A stretch of 51,916 nucleotides of DNA from Bartonella gabonensis (GCF_903679515.1 NZ_CAHOYM010000005.1:14214-66129); one strand, 5' to 3'. Counted from the first letter of the stretch, positions 30,321-41,063 are shown. The notes: a model not told the origin generated them from the sequence alone. Program-made: numbers and translations.

Positions 30321-30560
30321 ACTTGCACACTCAAAAGCAGAAAATCTATATTCCATTGAAAATAAAGCAATAAATCTAAAAAATACCTTTTTAGACTAGA
30401 TCTCTGCTCATTAAAACGCTTTGGCTTTTTTGAACAAAAAAAGGGGAAATACGAGAGAAGAGTCTTTACTCTGTTATCATTCGTATACCAAAAAACTGAT
30501 AATCGCAGGTTTTTTAAAGGAAGAAAGCAAGAAAAATGAGAACAGTTGTATAAAACCAAT

Positions 30561-30598
30561 GGTACTGCACGCGATACATCGGTGCTAACGTTCTCTTT
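30561..30598 (+). repeat. 38-bp imperfect direct repeat, right copy
   Basis: It starts GGTACTGCACGCGATACATC and matches 20565-20602 at 34 of 38 positions in the same orientation. See the left copy. Confidence 0.7.
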
Positions 30599-31151
30599 AA
30601 AAACACACAGATAATTACAACCAGCTTCAAAAAACAGCCTTATCAATGAAGTACTCGCGAGAGGGTTGCGTGTACAACGCAATAATGACACACTGATTCC
30701 TGCAAGCGTGCTTTACATATTATACGTATAGCCTGTACTGGTCTGCCGCTTCTAAATACTCAGACGTAATGCTACTAGATCGTACAGTGACCGCAGTTGC
30801 ACCCTTAAATACCGGTTCCTACCATATCATAATGCTTGATAAAAGCATCATGCCATCATAGCAACCGCTTTGCGTATGGGATCCACAACATAGTTCTACA
30901 AATTGTTGATGCATGGCCAAGCTAAGAGTTTTCTTGCCCTCCTACGCCAATGAGGGCATCACTATCCTCTTTTTGAATCGTAAAACAAAATGATTTACCA
31001 TTAGCGATAAACCATCTGCTCAAAGTCCAGCTAGTTTAAACGCGTAGCATTCTAAACCTTTAGGCTCGCTCTGCCCCCAAGAGGCATAGCCAGATATCTA
31101 TCACTTCCGTCACGTATTCACGCGCTAGAACAAAATCTGAAACTATGAGGC

Positions 31152-31175
31152 AACGCTGCGTTTGTATGCAGCGTT
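31152..31175 (-). terminator. Hairpin downstream of the small membrane-protein genes
   Basis: Perfect 8-bp stem AACGCTGC/GCAGCGTT with an 8-base loop, about 70 bp after the end of the minus-strand gene at 31243. It has no T-run in that direction, so its role as a terminator is uncertain. Confidence 0.35.
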
Positions 31176-31242
31176 ATTGTTAAGAATAAGCTTCTATTGA
31201 GATAGTTCTGATGGGAAGCACTCACAGCAAATGGTATAGGAA

Positions 31243-31744
31243 TTAATTTGGATTCTTTCGAAATGTTCTATATAAATTTAATGTGCTGCCCCAAAATACA
31301 CCAGCAGTGAACCCATTTAAAAGACCAAAAAGAAGGTTAAAATTAAATGCATATTTCAAATCAGGTTCAACCTTGAGAAAAACAATCAATGTGAATTTGA
31401 TGACAAAAGCGATAAGAATAAATATCAGCGTCAACGGCGTACCAGGCCGAATAATTAAATCCGTTCCCTCTTTGATTTTTAAACGCGGAGTGGCACGCCA
31501 GAGCAACCAGCCAACACCAACGCCGATTATCAGCCCCGCCAACATTGAGAATGCTCCCCAGCGTGGGAACACCAGCTTGTTAATCACATCGCTTCCGCCC
31601 AAAAAAAGAAAGATTAACGGCAATAGAAAAAGGCGGGAAACCCCGATTTCCCTATCTTTCAATGCGTTTATTCCCAACGGAATGAGAAAAATAAGCCCCC
31701 CAGACCCATAAAGGGGTTCCGGTCACAATATTAAACAATGACAT
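31243..31744 (-). pseudogene. Small four-helix membrane protein (DUF6622-like), frameshifted near its start
   Basis: A membrane protein of about 167 aa. The ATG at 31744 (MSLFNIVTGTPLWVWG) reads into a run of six G residues (C at 31696-31701 on the plus strand). The rest of the protein (LIFLIPLGINALKDREIGVS, RLFLLPLIFLFLGG and onward) is in the next frame, so one G appears to be missing. The body is open with about four hydrophobic helices. The charged loop after helix 1 followed by a second helix is the pattern of DUF6622-type proteins (from memory). It could be a contingency tract or a sequencing error. The upstream membrane-protein gene ends 1 base before this start. Confidence 0.55.
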
Positions 31745-31745
31745 A

Positions 31746-32248
31746 TTATGCTCCATGATGTTTGACGCGATAAAAATATTGCATGATGTTAGGAAGATAT
31801 TTAGAAAAAAGAATACCAGCACAAATTAAATCCATAGTGACCAACCAAAGCTGGAGGGGCCATGCAAAAAAAGCCACGAGAAGACTATTGGCAAAAAGGA
31901 TGATTACCAAAATCCATCTAATATATTTATTGATGATATAAAATAAGATATGTTTGCGTTTTTCTTCAGAAAGACCAGCACTGGCATAAAAAATGGTAAA
32001 GGGTTTCTTTACCAGCAAGTTCATCAATGAAACCAGAGCAAGTGACAGAGAGCAAAAAACTGTGGGGTAGTTCAGTAAAAGTGTAGGTTCTCCAGCGAAA
32101 TAATTAACAAACAGGACTATAACTGTCAGAACGTTAGTCATCATCACCGGTTCCCCCTGTCGGACAATTTTAATATTCACAGCAATAATGGACAATAAAA
32201 TCACAGTCAAGATGAGAGAGCGTTCGACCAGAGTTAAAACGTTTCCAT
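31746..32248 (-). pseudogene. Integral membrane protein of unknown function, probably frameshifted at its start
   Basis: The body (from about 32210) is open for 154 codons with about four hydrophobic helices, including LTVIVLFVNYFAGEPTLLLN and a polar loop GLSEEKRKHILFYII. No ATG begins this frame. An ATG at 32248 with an AGGAT ribosome-binding site (METF) meets TAA at a run of four T residues; one added T would join it to the body (LTLVERSLIL). A homopolymer frameshift is therefore likely. It is tightly coupled to the next gene (1-base gap). Confidence 0.5.
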
Positions 32249-33340
32249 TGATATCCTAAAAGTAAATACTCCACGGAATAAAAGAGATTATTATGTTAAA
32301 TATGGTACATCCTCCTTTTTATATTTGATAGAAAACTTACTGCAAGTGCTTCGTTTTTTAGTGCATGAATATAAAAAACACCTCCTAATTCACACTCTGC
32401 TAATCTGAGCCGCGGGTAGATCATATTACGCCGTGTAAAACAACCCATTGTCTCAAGGATTCGATTTTGTCGTTTGGCGCGTCACGTCTTTATATCTTGC
32501 TAGAGGGTCTGTAAAATCACCTTCATCTACAAAATCATTCCCCGTATTATAGGATGGGGTCAATATAAATCATCTTGACCTCTTGAAAATAAGCCCGTTG
32601 GATAGCTTTAAGACTTCGAGATTATCGCCTTTAATATAGACATTATGCGTATGATCAAAGTCTATACTTTCATCAAACTTAGGCCGCAACATTGCCAAGG
32701 AAGGCTTTTGCGCAAGCCTTAAAGACACAAGCTTGCCTTTCCACTCAAATTTGAATTTCTCAAAATCATTCTCAATATATTCACCGCATAGGTTTAAAAG
32801 CTGATCTATATCCAGCTTGCCCTCAAAAAAACATTGCGGAAATGCCGCTTTTAGCTTGGCTATACCTTGTTCTTGTAGACTTTGACTTAAACCCTCTATT
32901 TTATTCTCACCCGCTATAATCGTTATATCGGCGCTCCCCTATGTTAGAATAAATATAAGATGCTATATTCTGCCATAATGACAAATTTAGGCTTAATAAA
33001 CAAGGAGTTAGATGCGACTTATAGTTTCTTCTCAATGAAGTTCATCGGTTCGTATCTTATCTGTACCCCATGAGGTGCATTCAAACTTCAAAAAATGCTA
33101 TTTTTATAATAGCTTGAAAACCAAGGGGAAAATGAGCTGAGACCTTCTTCAACAAAGTCTCCGCTCTTTTAGAAAAATTGGACATTTTTGGCAAAAAACG
33201 CATAAAATCACCCACGCAAGATCTTTGCTCTGTGACGGCTCAAACGAAAAAAAAGCCGATAACCGTTAACTGTGACTTTTAACCACAGCAAAAATCGTAC
33301 TAAAACTAAATAAGAATTAGAAAAGTTGTAACAAGATAAA
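32249..33340. other. Degraded region between membrane-protein genes and tRNA-His
   Basis: No intact gene. It includes the mod remnant listed separately (32400-32925). From about 32945 to 33340 nothing is recognised. The stretch 33045-33100 weakly resembles 30289-30345. Confidence 0.45.
32400..32925 (-). pseudogene. mod: Type III restriction-modification DNA methylase remnant (mod)
   Basis: N-terminal part of a Mod subunit readable on the minus strand: SQSLQEQGIAKLKAAFPQCF, LDIDQLLNLCGEYIENDFEK, LRPKFDESIDFDHTHNVYIK and GDNLEVLKLS. After a frame change near 32580 the catalytic region follows as IYIDP, YNTGNDFVDEGDFTDPLARY and KDVTRQ, which is the DPPY/YNTGNDF block of type III (beta-class N6-adenine) methylases. 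The frame is then lost. Only about a third of a normal Mod survives, and no Res subunit is visible. The gene is dead. Confidence 0.75.
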
Positions 33341-33417
33341 TGGTACGGTTGGTGGGATTTGAACCTACGACCTCTGGTGCCACAAACCAGCGCTCTAACC
33401 AACTGAGCTACAACCGC
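33341..33417 (-). tRNA. tRNA-His (anticodon GTG)
   Basis: 77 bases with encoded CCA. The D-arm GCTCAGTTGGTTAGAGC and the anticodon loop with GTG between CTGG and CCAG arms are clear, as is the TTCAAAT T-loop. The T-stem GTAGG/CCCAC has an A-C mismatch, and the first acceptor pair is G-T. The genomic base at -1 (T) is not G and the discriminator is A, which fits the unusual alphaproteobacterial tRNA-His lacking G-1. It marks the right edge of the accessory island. Confidence 0.93.
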
Positions 33418-33554
33418 ATAAAAAGCAAATCTATCATAAATATTCACGATTTTGTAAACATTTATTCTTTGCTTATGTGACATAAGGAAGATCAACAAAG
33501 TTTGCAAGCCCCTTTAAAAAAATCTCGCAATTTTTTGTGAAGAAAAAATATTTT

Positions 33555-34637
33555 TTACAAAGGAAATTTTGCCCAATGCTCAAGACTATGATCTCTATAG
33601 TCTTTTATGTTATCAACACCATCTTGTTGCATCATCTGCAAAATCTCTTTCAGAATCGTTATGGTAAGATTTGGACCTTCATAAACCATCCCACTATATA
33701 ATTGGATTAAATCTGCACCTGCTTTTACTTTTTCCAAAGCGGTTTTTGCATCCTTTACACCGCCAACACCAATAATTGCAATCTTCTTGCCTAACTTTTG
33801 ACGCATCTTTGCAAGCACAATAGTAGACCGCTCAAAAAGTGGACGTCCAGAAAGCCCCCCCCCTTCATTGCTGAAATGACTATCTTTAAGACTTCGGCGT
33901 GAAAGAGTCGTATTGGAAACAATGAGTCCATCAAAATCAGAAAGTTTTATTTCTTCAGCAATATCGTCCAATTCTTTCTCTGATAAATCTGGAGCAATTT
34001 TTAAAAAAATGGGTATCGAGAATCCACATCTTTTCTCTTGCTCCTCTCGCGCTTGCGAAATGGCATTCAACAAAAGATGCAAACTATCACGAGCCTGTAA
34101 ATCACGCAAACCTGGTGTATTGGGAGAAGAAATATTAACCGTAAAATAATCCGCAACGTCATAAAAATGAGCAATGCCAACAGCATAATCGTCAATCTTA
34201 TTAACCGTATCCTTATTGGCTCCAATATTGACTCCTACAATACCCGTTTTTTTACATGTCCGCAGTCTGTCGTAAACAACTTGATGTCCGTCATTATTAA
34301 AACCCATTCTATTAATAATCGCTTCATCTTCTTTTAAACGAAAAAGCCGTGGTTTAGGATTTCCAATCTGAGGCTTTGGTGTCACTGTTCCAATTTCTGT
34401 AAAACCAAATCCTAAACGAAAAATTTCATCAACAACTTCTGCATTTTTATCAAACCCCGCCGAAAGACCAATAAAATTTTTAAACTCAAGCCCTGCAATA
34501 GTTACACACAGTCGCTTATCGACAACCTTTTGACAACTATTTAATCCACTTTTCAATCCGACAATCGCTAAACGGTGCGCATGTTCTGGATCCAACATAA
34601 ATAAAGCGGAACGGCCAATACAACGAAAAAAACTCAT
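33555..34637 (-). CDS. pyrD: Dihydroorotate dehydrogenase (quinone), class 2
   Basis: Membrane-associated flavoenzyme that oxidises dihydroorotate to orotate in pyrimidine synthesis and passes electrons to quinone. It has the class 2 N-terminal helix ([15 protein letters not shown]), FMN-binding [15 protein letters not shown], the [13 protein letters not shown] signature and [20 protein letters not shown] choose the ATG at 34637 ([13 protein letters not shown]), 360 aa, which follows GGAGAAGG, over the 16-residue-longer frame. The gene stands alone. Confidence 0.94.
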   Translation of the reverse strand: MSFFRCIGRSALFMLDPEHAHRLAIVGLKSGLNSCQKVVDKRLCVTIAGLEFKNFIGLSAGFDKNAEVVDEIFRLGFGFTEIGTVTPKPQIGNPKPRLFRLKEDEAIINRMGFNNDGHQVVYDRLRTCKKTGIVGVNIGANKDTVNKIDDYAVGIAHFYDVADYFTVNISSPNTPGLRDLQARDSLHLLLNAISQAREEQEKRCGFSIPIFLKIAPDLSEKELDDIAEEIKLSDFDGLIVSNTTLSRRSLKDSHFSNEGGGLSGRPLFERSTIVLAKMRQKLGKKIAIIGVGGVKDAKTALEKVKAGADLIQLYSGMVYEGPNLTITILKEILQMMQQDGVDNIKDYRDHSLEHWAKFPL

Positions 34638-35244
34638 CAATCCTTCTCCACAACATAAAAATGATCCATCGTACCTCACATACACCTTATTAACATAAAA
34701 AGATCGCCAATAAAGAGAGCATATTATTCAAGTAATATCCCCCTTCCATAAGAAAGTTCATCACATCATCGTCATTCACGCGAATTTTTACGAACCCTGA
34801 ATAGAAAAAATTATCTCTATTCGCTCAATTCCTTTGTACAATATTGTTTCCAATAAAAATAAAGCTTGCGCTATAAAGCTGTTTTCCCCTAGCATGGAAA
34901 GTACAAAGTATAGCTTTTATATAAGCTTTTTCCCCCTAATTACTCTATCGCTTTCTTAGATTCAGGGGGGATAAATTATAAGTCTTACTCTTAATTCCAT
35001 CGGTCATTTTTTCCATCAGGGCTGAAATATAATTTTTTTATTCTCAGTTCTCTTTTTACACCAATATACAATACTTCATTCGCGAAGCTTCCTGATGACT
35101 GAGCCCTTTTATTAAGGCTCATAAAGTTCTTGGAAAATAAGATTATTGTTGTAGTATAATTTTAAAAATAAAATCTGCCCTTTCCTTTTTCATCAAAAGC
35201 GGTAAGTAATTTACCGTATATCGCTTAACAAAGGGGAAACTGCA
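34638..35244. other. Divergent promoter region between pyrD and mscL
   Basis: About 600 bp, AT-rich, no gene. It holds small hairpins: TGAGCC/GGCTCA at 35100-35121, AGCTT/AAGCT near 34913-34928, and GGTAA/TTACC in the mscL 5' untranslated region near 35201-35214. Their roles are unknown. Confidence 0.45.
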
Positions 35245-35655
35245 ATGCTTAAAGAATTCAAAGAATTTGCCCTAAAAGGTAATATGATTGATCTTGCGAT
35301 TGGTGTGATTATCGGGGGTGCTTTTGGTGGCTTAGTCAACTCAATTGTCAATGATATTTTTATGCCCGTCATTGGACTTATTACAGGTGGAATTGATTTT
35401 TCTAATATGTTTCTTCAACTTGCTGGCGAAAAGCAGGCGACTTTGAGTGCCGCTAAAGCAGCTGGAGCAACTATTAGCTATGGGAATTTTATCACTTTAC
35501 TTATCAATTTTCTCATTATTGCTTGGGTTCTTTTCTTATTCGTTAAAGCTATGAATAAAATGCGTAGAAAAGAAGAAGGAGAAACCCCAAAAAAAATCTC
35601 TTCAGAAGAACAACTTTTAACAGAAATTAGGGATCTTCTCGCTAAGAAAAAGTAA
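35245..35655 (+). CDS. mscL: Large-conductance mechanosensitive channel
   Basis: 136-aa homopentameric channel that opens under membrane tension on hypo-osmotic shock. The N-terminal amphipathic segment [20 protein letters not shown] and pore helix [20 protein letters not shown] are conserved, the second helix lies near residues 78-100, and the charged C-terminal bundle ends [16 protein letters not shown]. The ribosome-binding site AAAGGGG precedes the ATG. Confidence 0.95.
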   Translation: MLKEFKEFALKGNMIDLAIGVIIGGAFGGLVNSIVNDIFMPVIGLITGGIDFSNMFLQLAGEKQATLSAAKAAGATISYGNFITLLINFLIIAWVLFLFVKAMNKMRRKEEGETPKKISSEEQLLTEIRDLLAKKK

Positions 35656-35673
35656 ATTTATGTACGACTTACA

Positions 35674-37488
35674 TCATGGAACATGAGGGAAAAACATTTC
35701 CACAGTTGTTCCATGATTGGGTTTTGAAAACAATAAAAATTCTCCTCCACTTTCTTCCACCATTGCCTTACACATCGGAAGACCTAAGCCTGTTCCTATA
35801 AAAGCACTGTCACCAGATCGGCCATCTTTGCGCTCTACTTGACCATAAGGTTGCAATGCCTGTGCAATTTCTTCTTCGCTCATCCCTATGCCATTATCAC
35901 TCACTGAAATTTTTACGCGTTCTTTTCTATAAGAAGCGTAAACAATAATCTGTCCCCCCAAGGGGGTAAAACGAATAGCGTTGGAAAGAAGATTCCATAT
36001 AATCTGGCGAAACATTTGTTGTGATACAGAAATAAATGGAACATGCGGTGGAGCAACAATGCGCATGATAATGCCGTTATGATTGGCTTGAGTTTCAAGA
36101 AAAGCTATCGTCGCACGTAAACAAGATATCACATCAAATGTTTCAGAAATAAGGGAAGAATCAATCTGATTATTGGAACCAGAATAATTAATCTTTGAAC
36201 ATTCTAGTAATTGATTAATCAATGATAATATATGTTTTCCAGAAGAGATAATATCGCGTAAATATCCATGATAACGTTCATTTTCTATCGATCCAAAACG
36301 ACCTTCTTGCATAATTTCCGCAAAACCAATAAGAACATTCAGAGGTGTTCGTATTTCATGAACAACTCCAACGATTTTATTCTCTTCTGCTTTTTTTTCT
36401 TCTGATGGAACTATTTTTGTCATATCACGCAACATAACAGCATAATTGCCGTGCTGAGCCAAAAATACAATCGTAATAAGAACGGTTCTATTTTTATGAT
36501 TTTTCGTTATTAAATCAGCTGTTTCTCTGCACTTTAAAACCTTATTTTTTCCTTTCACACGAATTAATTTAAAATATTTTTCAACCAAACCCCGGCTTTG
36601 CAAAGTAAATAATGAAGAGAGTGGCTGTCCCCGTAGCTCATCTATTTCATACCCCATTAATGCTAAAGCGGGCTTACTTACCGATTGAATAAAGCCCTGT
36701 TCATCTAACCATAAAACACCATCTGTTGCTGCCTCCAACAATGATAAAACTGCAGCGGGTTCTTTTATGAACGCTTGCTCTAGAGCATTTACCGGCAATG
36801 TTTGTGGATATGGTAATTGAAAAGCTGTTTCTTCAACAAGATTCTTTTCTTTTCCCGATGAATTCAATTCATCACGTAATTGCTCTGCAATTTCACGAAA
36901 AGCTGAGCGTTCTATCTCTGTAAGACGCGGTATTTCCGTCTCCAGATTTTCATCTCTTTTTTCTTGAACTTTTTCTTGTATTTTTAAAATACCAAAGCCA
37001 CGGAACCCCTTAAGCTGCTTTTTAACATCAAAAATCGGCAAAGCCGATAATTCAGCATCAAGCCATTGTGAGCAACCATCAACTGGCCATTGAACAATCT
37101 CTTTACTCCACGGCATAGCTGCTTCAATAAAATGACTAAGAACCCGATATCGATCATCATTAAATTGATGAGCAAGCTCATGAAAACTACAGCCTAAAAT
37201 AGAGGAAGAGAGAGGACCAACAACTTCAGCTAGCTCTTTTGAAACTTCACAAAATAAACCATTGTGATCGATTTCCCACGTAAAAGGCCGTGGCAAAAGC
37301 TCTGGTATAAAACAAAAAGCTTCTTGCTTACAGTCTAATTCATTTGTACTTAACTCATCTGCTTTTAATGACATCACTAAAACTAAAAAAGTGTTGGACT
37401 GACTTTCAAACGCATAATGTTCATTTATTGTAAAATACCTGCTCTCGTTAAAATAACATGATATCTCATTATCAATTATCTGTAGCAA
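35674..37488 (-). CDS. PAS-domain sensor histidine kinase
   Basis: About 604 aa. Two PAS-like regions are seen (around residues 75-170 and 240-350, the latter ATDGVLWLDEQGFIQSVSKP). A HisKA dimerisation domain follows with phospho-acceptor histidine in VVHEIRTPLNVLIGFAE, then HATPase_c (NLLSNAIRFTPLGG, SVSDNGIGMSEEE, GTGLGLPMCKAMVEESGG). It has no membrane helix, so it is cytoplasmic. It resembles the PleC/DivJ/PdhS family of alphaproteobacterial cell-cycle kinases in its C-terminal part (inference). The longest frame begins at TTG; the ATG at 37374 (MSLKADELSTNEL) is another possible start. No response regulator is adjacent. Confidence 0.85.
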   Translation of the reverse strand: MLQIIDNEISCYFNESRYFTINEHYAFESQSNTFLVLVMSLKADELSTNELDCKQEAFCFIPELLPRPFTWEIDHNGLFCEVSKELAEVVGPLSSSILGCSFHELAHQFNDDRYRVLSHFIEAAMPWSKEIVQWPVDGCSQWLDAELSALPIFDVKKQLKGFRGFGILKIQEKVQEKRDENLETEIPRLTEIERSAFREIAEQLRDELNSSGKEKNLVEETAFQLPYPQTLPVNALEQAFIKEPAAVLSLLEAATDGVLWLDEQGFIQSVSKPALALMGYEIDELRGQPLSSLFTLQSRGLVEKYFKLIRVKGKNKVLKCRETADLITKNHKNRTVLITIVFLAQHGNYAVMLRDMTKIVPSEEKKAEENKIVGVVHEIRTPLNVLIGFAEIMQEGRFGSIENERYHGYLRDIISSGKHILSLINQLLECSKINYSGSNNQIDSSLISETFDVISCLRATIAFLETQANHNGIIMRIVAPPHVPFISVSQQMFRQIIWNLLSNAIRFTPLGGQIIVYASYRKERVKISVSDNGIGMSEEEIAQALQPYGQVERKDGRSGDSAFIGTGLGLPMCKAMVEESGGEFLLFSKPNHGTTVEMFFPHVP

Positions 37489-37743
37489 AATTTTGTCTGT
37501 TTCATCAACAAGACAAGAGTAAAAAAAACCTCCAACATTGTTGCTTATTCATCCATTATTGTCATAAAGCTTGTTACAATAATAGAAACATGTCCCTCAC
37601 ATAAAATAGTATTCCCAGAAGAATATACTTATTTTGTGCATTCATATCCCTGTCTTAAAGAAATATCTTATTCCAAGCTTATTTTATGGCAGCATCGGTA
37701 GATGTTGTAATATAAAGGTCCCCATAAAGAATATCAAGGCATT

Positions 37744-37869
37744 ATGCTTTACCTTTTTATCCTTCTCAAAGAGTTCGCTCGTACCATTATTATACTCGTC
37801 CAGCTCCTAATGTTGCCAGTCGTTCTTGTGTTTAAAAACGTTCATAAGAGGTCTTTTTATTCCTTTTAA
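37744..37869 (+). CDS. Possible 41-aa membrane peptide
   Basis: A frame beginning MLYLFILLKEFARTIIILVQ forms one long hydrophobic helix with a basic tail (FKNVHKRSFYSF). AAGG lies 4 bases before the ATG, a weak ribosome-binding site. It is not recognised. Such peptides arise easily by chance in AT-rich DNA. Confidence 0.25.
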   Translation: MLYLFILLKEFARTIIILVQLLMLPVVLVFKNVHKRSFYSF

Positions 37870-38422
37870 ATCTTTTTTGCCCCCCACCACTTTTACTATG
37901 ATGTACAAAAAACGGTTTTGATTGTTTCAATATAAACAGAGTTGAGATGAGAAAATCTTGTGATACTCGAGACTTTTATTCAATAGGAATAAAGATAAAT
38001 TATCATTACAATGCAATATATTGTATTATCAAAACCAGAAATTAAAAATTTCTTTTTCAAATTAAAGATTCTCGTAAAAATACCTTATCTGGTGCCAAGA
38101 ATATCAAATGATCATAAATTCACCTTAGCACTTTAAAGCGCCCCATAACTTTAGGTACTCTTCTTATAATACTTCCAGAATACCGCAAAGATTTTTTTTC
38201 AATCAGAAAAGAGAGCAAAAATCATCTGTTCTCCTATAAGATTTATTTCATTTCTTGACATCCAAGATCATCTAGAAATGTTAAAAACATCTCCGCCCTT
38301 TTATATCAACTTGTTATCCCAAAGATTGCTCTATTACTCTCCATTCAATTTTTTAATATGACTCTCAAAAAATACAACACGTATTTGCTCTTTAAATAAT
38401 GACTGTCCGACATTTTAAAAAT

Positions 38423-38440
38423 CACATATTTTAAAATGTG
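38423..38440 (-). terminator. Weak terminator downstream of ftsK
   Basis: The short stem CACAT/ATGTG around a TTTAAAAT loop is followed on the minus strand by ATTTTT, 20 bp after the ftsK stop. The stem is weak, so confidence is modest. Confidence 0.4.
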
Positions 38441-38459
38441 CTTTTTTAAATATACTCGT

Positions 38460-41051
38460 TTATTTTCCTTCATTGAGTAAAATTTCACGTTTTCCAACAT
38501 GATTAGCGGCTCCCACAATGCCTTTTTCTTCCATACGTTCAACAAGAGAAGCTGCTTTATTATAGCCGATTGAGAGACGGCGCTGAATATAAGATGTTGA
38601 ACATTTTTTATCACGCATAACAATCTTTACAGCTTGGTTATAAAGTCTCTCACTTTCTTCATAAAAATTTTCTTCCTCAGAAACTTCAGCTGTTGAATCA
38701 GCAGAAGTATCCTCATTGTTTTCGTCTTCATTATCCGTGACCGTTGCTAAATAATCAGGTTTTCCTTGCATTTTAAGATGCGCAACAACCGATTCAACCT
38801 CTTCATCAGAGACAAAAGGTCCATGAACGCGTACAATACGCCCTCCACCTGCCATATGAAGCATATCTCCTTGACCTAACAGCGTTTCAGCACCTTGTTC
38901 ACCTAAGATCGTACGACTATCAATTTTTGATGTGACCTGAAAAGAAATTCGGGTGGGAAAATTTGCTTTAATTGTCCCGGTGATAACATCAACAGAAGGA
39001 CGCTGTGTTGCCATAATAAGATGAATACCTGCCGCACGTGCCATTTGCGCTAAGCGCTGAATAGCATTCTCTATTTCTTTCCCTGCCACCATCATGAGAT
39101 CAGCCATCTCATCAACAATCACGACAATATAAGGAAGCTGCGTGAGATCCATGGCTTCTTCATGATAAAGCATTGCCCCTGTTTCTTTATCAAAACCCGA
39201 CTGTACAGTACACATGATCGTTTCGCCTTTTTGAGCGGCAAGTGCAACGCGTGCATTAAAACCATCAATATTACGCACACCTAATTTCGCCATTTTGCGA
39301 TAACGCTCTTCCATTTCACGAACCGCCCATTTTAAAGCAGTTACCGCTTTTTTAGGATCTGTTACAACAGGTGTTAAAAGATGTGGAATGCCATCATAAA
39401 CAGAAAGCTCTAACATTTTAGGATCAACCATAATCAAACGACATTGCTGTGGCGTCATACGATAAAGAATCGACAAAATCATTGTATTAATTGCAACAGA
39501 TTTTCCTGATCCTGTTGTTCCTGCAACCAATAAATGAGGCATTTTTGCTAATTCTGCAATAACAGGTTCACCATTAATCCCTTTCCCCAAAGCAAGAGCA
39601 AGTTTAAATTCACTTTCACGAAAAGAACGCGTTTGGATTAATTCCCGTAAATAAACAGTTTCACGAACCGCATTAGGCAATTCAATCCCAATAACATTCC
39701 GTCCAGGAATGACTGCAACGCGTGTGGAAATAGCCGACATCGAACGTGCAATATCATCAGAAAGATTAATAACGCGCGATGACTTGACACCCGCAGCAGG
39801 CTCAAATTCATACATTGTTACAACTGGCCCTGGATGAACATGAATAACTTCACCCTTAATGCCAAAATCTTCCAAAACACTTTCCAAAAGTCCAGCACCA
39901 CGTTCTAATGTTTCCTGAGGAATCATCGTCCCTTCATGAAAAACAGGTTTCTGTAATAAACTAATCGGAGGAAATTCATAAACATCACAGTCAATAGGTT
40001 GAATATTTTTCAAAAAAGCAGAAGTGTAATTGCCTAATGGTGCACGGGTAGATTGCAATGTTTTCGTTTTATCGTTTGCCTGCATCGCAGGTAACTCTTT
40101 TGAATTTTTTGTGATATCCTTTGTTATACTATCGATAGTATTATGGGCGATAATCTTATTGGTTTCTTCATTCTCTATAGTATCTCCAGTATCACTTAAC
40201 GCCTCAATATCATTTAACACATGGGAGGAATCTTCAACAGAAAGCTTAGAATGACACTCTTTAGACTTCTTCATAGCTTCATTATTCGTATTCATTAAAT
40301 CAGAAATTTGCTCAACGCCTCTCATTCTTTCCGCTGGAGATTCTGATGTGATTGAATCATAAAGTTGCGGAAAACGGTATTCAAGAACACGATAAAGAGC
40401 CGTTATTGACTCATCAAAAGCAGAAGAGACATCAGGTATCATTTCATTTGACTTATCAATCGGTGTGTTATCCTCTTTGGAAGTTTGAGTATCCACATGT
40501 TCAAATATCAAAGATCCACACTCAAAAAATGCATTATCGGAAAGGTGCAAAGCAGAATTTATTTTTTGGAGCACATTTTTCACATGTAACTCATGCTCTT
40601 GTTTATCCATCCCTTGTTTATCCTCCTCAAGGGGAATATTGGCTGATGGTCTGCTCATAGCTTGCTGTGACAATTGCTTTAAAACCATTGAATGACCAAC
40701 TGAGGTTTTATTCTCTATCGATTGGGGATTAATGACTTTTTTTGTCGATGAAACGTTTGTTGTCTTCTTGTTACAATGGACAATGTCTGTGATGTTTTTT
40801 CGATCTTGCTTTGTAAAAATTTTAAATTGTTTTGCAAAAATTGGATCTGTTTCTATACGACGACGTAAAATTTCAACTTCTGGTGTTCGCGTAAAACGGA
40901 CATTTTTTCCGAGGGTAAATGCCTTTTTCCACACTTCTGGATAAGGAAATATCTCTGTAATCTTCATAGATAAATCTTCTCTTGATGCACTTTTCGTACC
41001 ATCATCAGTCAAAGAAGACGAAGAAATAGATTTTGTTTTCGAATTATGCAT
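38460..41051 (-). CDS. ftsK: FtsK/SpoIIIE family DNA translocase without membrane helices
   Basis: 863 aa from the ATG at 41051 (an in-frame start 12 bp upstream is possible). The first 340 residues or so are a polar, low-complexity linker. The motor follows: alpha/beta domains, Walker [15 protein letters not shown] (about residue 511), [15 protein letters not shown], and [22 protein letters not shown]-terminal winged-helix gamma domain ([20 protein letters not shown]) should read KOPS-like sequences. The usual four N-terminal membrane helices are missing, so this may be a soluble paralogue used in chromosome segregation. Gene symbol by family. Confidence 0.85.
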   Translation of the reverse strand: MHNSKTKSISSSSLTDDGTKSASREDLSMKITEIFPYPEVWKKAFTLGKNVRFTRTPEVEILRRRIETDPIFAKQFKIFTKQDRKNITDIVHCNKKTTNVSSTKKVINPQSIENKTSVGHSMVLKQLSQQAMSRPSANIPLEEDKQGMDKQEHELHVKNVLQKINSALHLSDNAFFECGSLIFEHVDTQTSKEDNTPIDKSNEMIPDVSSAFDESITALYRVLEYRFPQLYDSITSESPAERMRGVEQISDLMNTNNEAMKKSKECHSKLSVEDSSHVLNDIEALSDTGDTIENEETNKIIAHNTIDSITKDITKNSKELPAMQANDKTKTLQSTRAPLGNYTSAFLKNIQPIDCDVYEFPPISLLQKPVFHEGTMIPQETLERGAGLLESVLEDFGIKGEVIHVHPGPVVTMYEFEPAAGVKSSRVINLSDDIARSMSAISTRVAVIPGRNVIGIELPNAVRETVYLRELIQTRSFRESEFKLALALGKGINGEPVIAELAKMPHLLVAGTTGSGKSVAINTMILSILYRMTPQQCRLIMVDPKMLELSVYDGIPHLLTPVVTDPKKAVTALKWAVREMEERYRKMAKLGVRNIDGFNARVALAAQKGETIMCTVQSGFDKETGAMLYHEEAMDLTQLPYIVVIVDEMADLMMVAGKEIENAIQRLAQMARAAGIHLIMATQRPSVDVITGTIKANFPTRISFQVTSKIDSRTILGEQGAETLLGQGDMLHMAGGGRIVRVHGPFVSDEEVESVVAHLKMQGKPDYLATVTDNEDENNEDTSADSTAEVSEEENFYEESERLYNQAVKIVMRDKKCSTSYIQRRLSIGYNKAASLVERMEEKGIVGAANHVGKREILLNEGK

Positions 41052-41063
41052 GGCACCCAACAA

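Larger units (their letters stand above)
30321..31242. other. Island interior, degraded and non-coding
   Basis: About 920 bp with the right copy of the 38-bp repeat at 30561-30598. A 143-codon minus-strand frame at 30260-30691 runs through the repeat; it has no ribosome-binding site and no recognisable similarity. Short minus-strand traces between 30720 and 31080 look like former coding sequence with many stops, but I cannot name them. A small hairpin (AACGCTGC/GCAGCGTT) lies at 31152-31175. Confidence 0.4.
37489..38459. other. Nearly 1 kb AT-rich intergenic region
   Basis: No clear gene except the doubtful small frame at 37744-37869, listed separately. It holds the promoter of the kinase gene and the ftsK terminator region. 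Probably decayed or regulatory sequence. Confidence 0.45.

Noticed and set aside
30260-30691. 143-codon minus-strand frame in the island
   Set aside because: No ribosome-binding site, no recognisable domain, and it spans the 38-bp repeat. Cys/Phe/Leu-rich text is typical of a chance frame.
33045-33100. Third copy of an island repeat similar to 30289-30345
   Set aside because: Only about 14 bases (GGTTCG-atcttat) align well. The rest needs many gaps, so it may be chance in AT-rich DNA.
33208-33507. 99-codon minus-strand frame
   Set aside because: It runs straight through the tRNA-His gene and has no ribosome-binding site.
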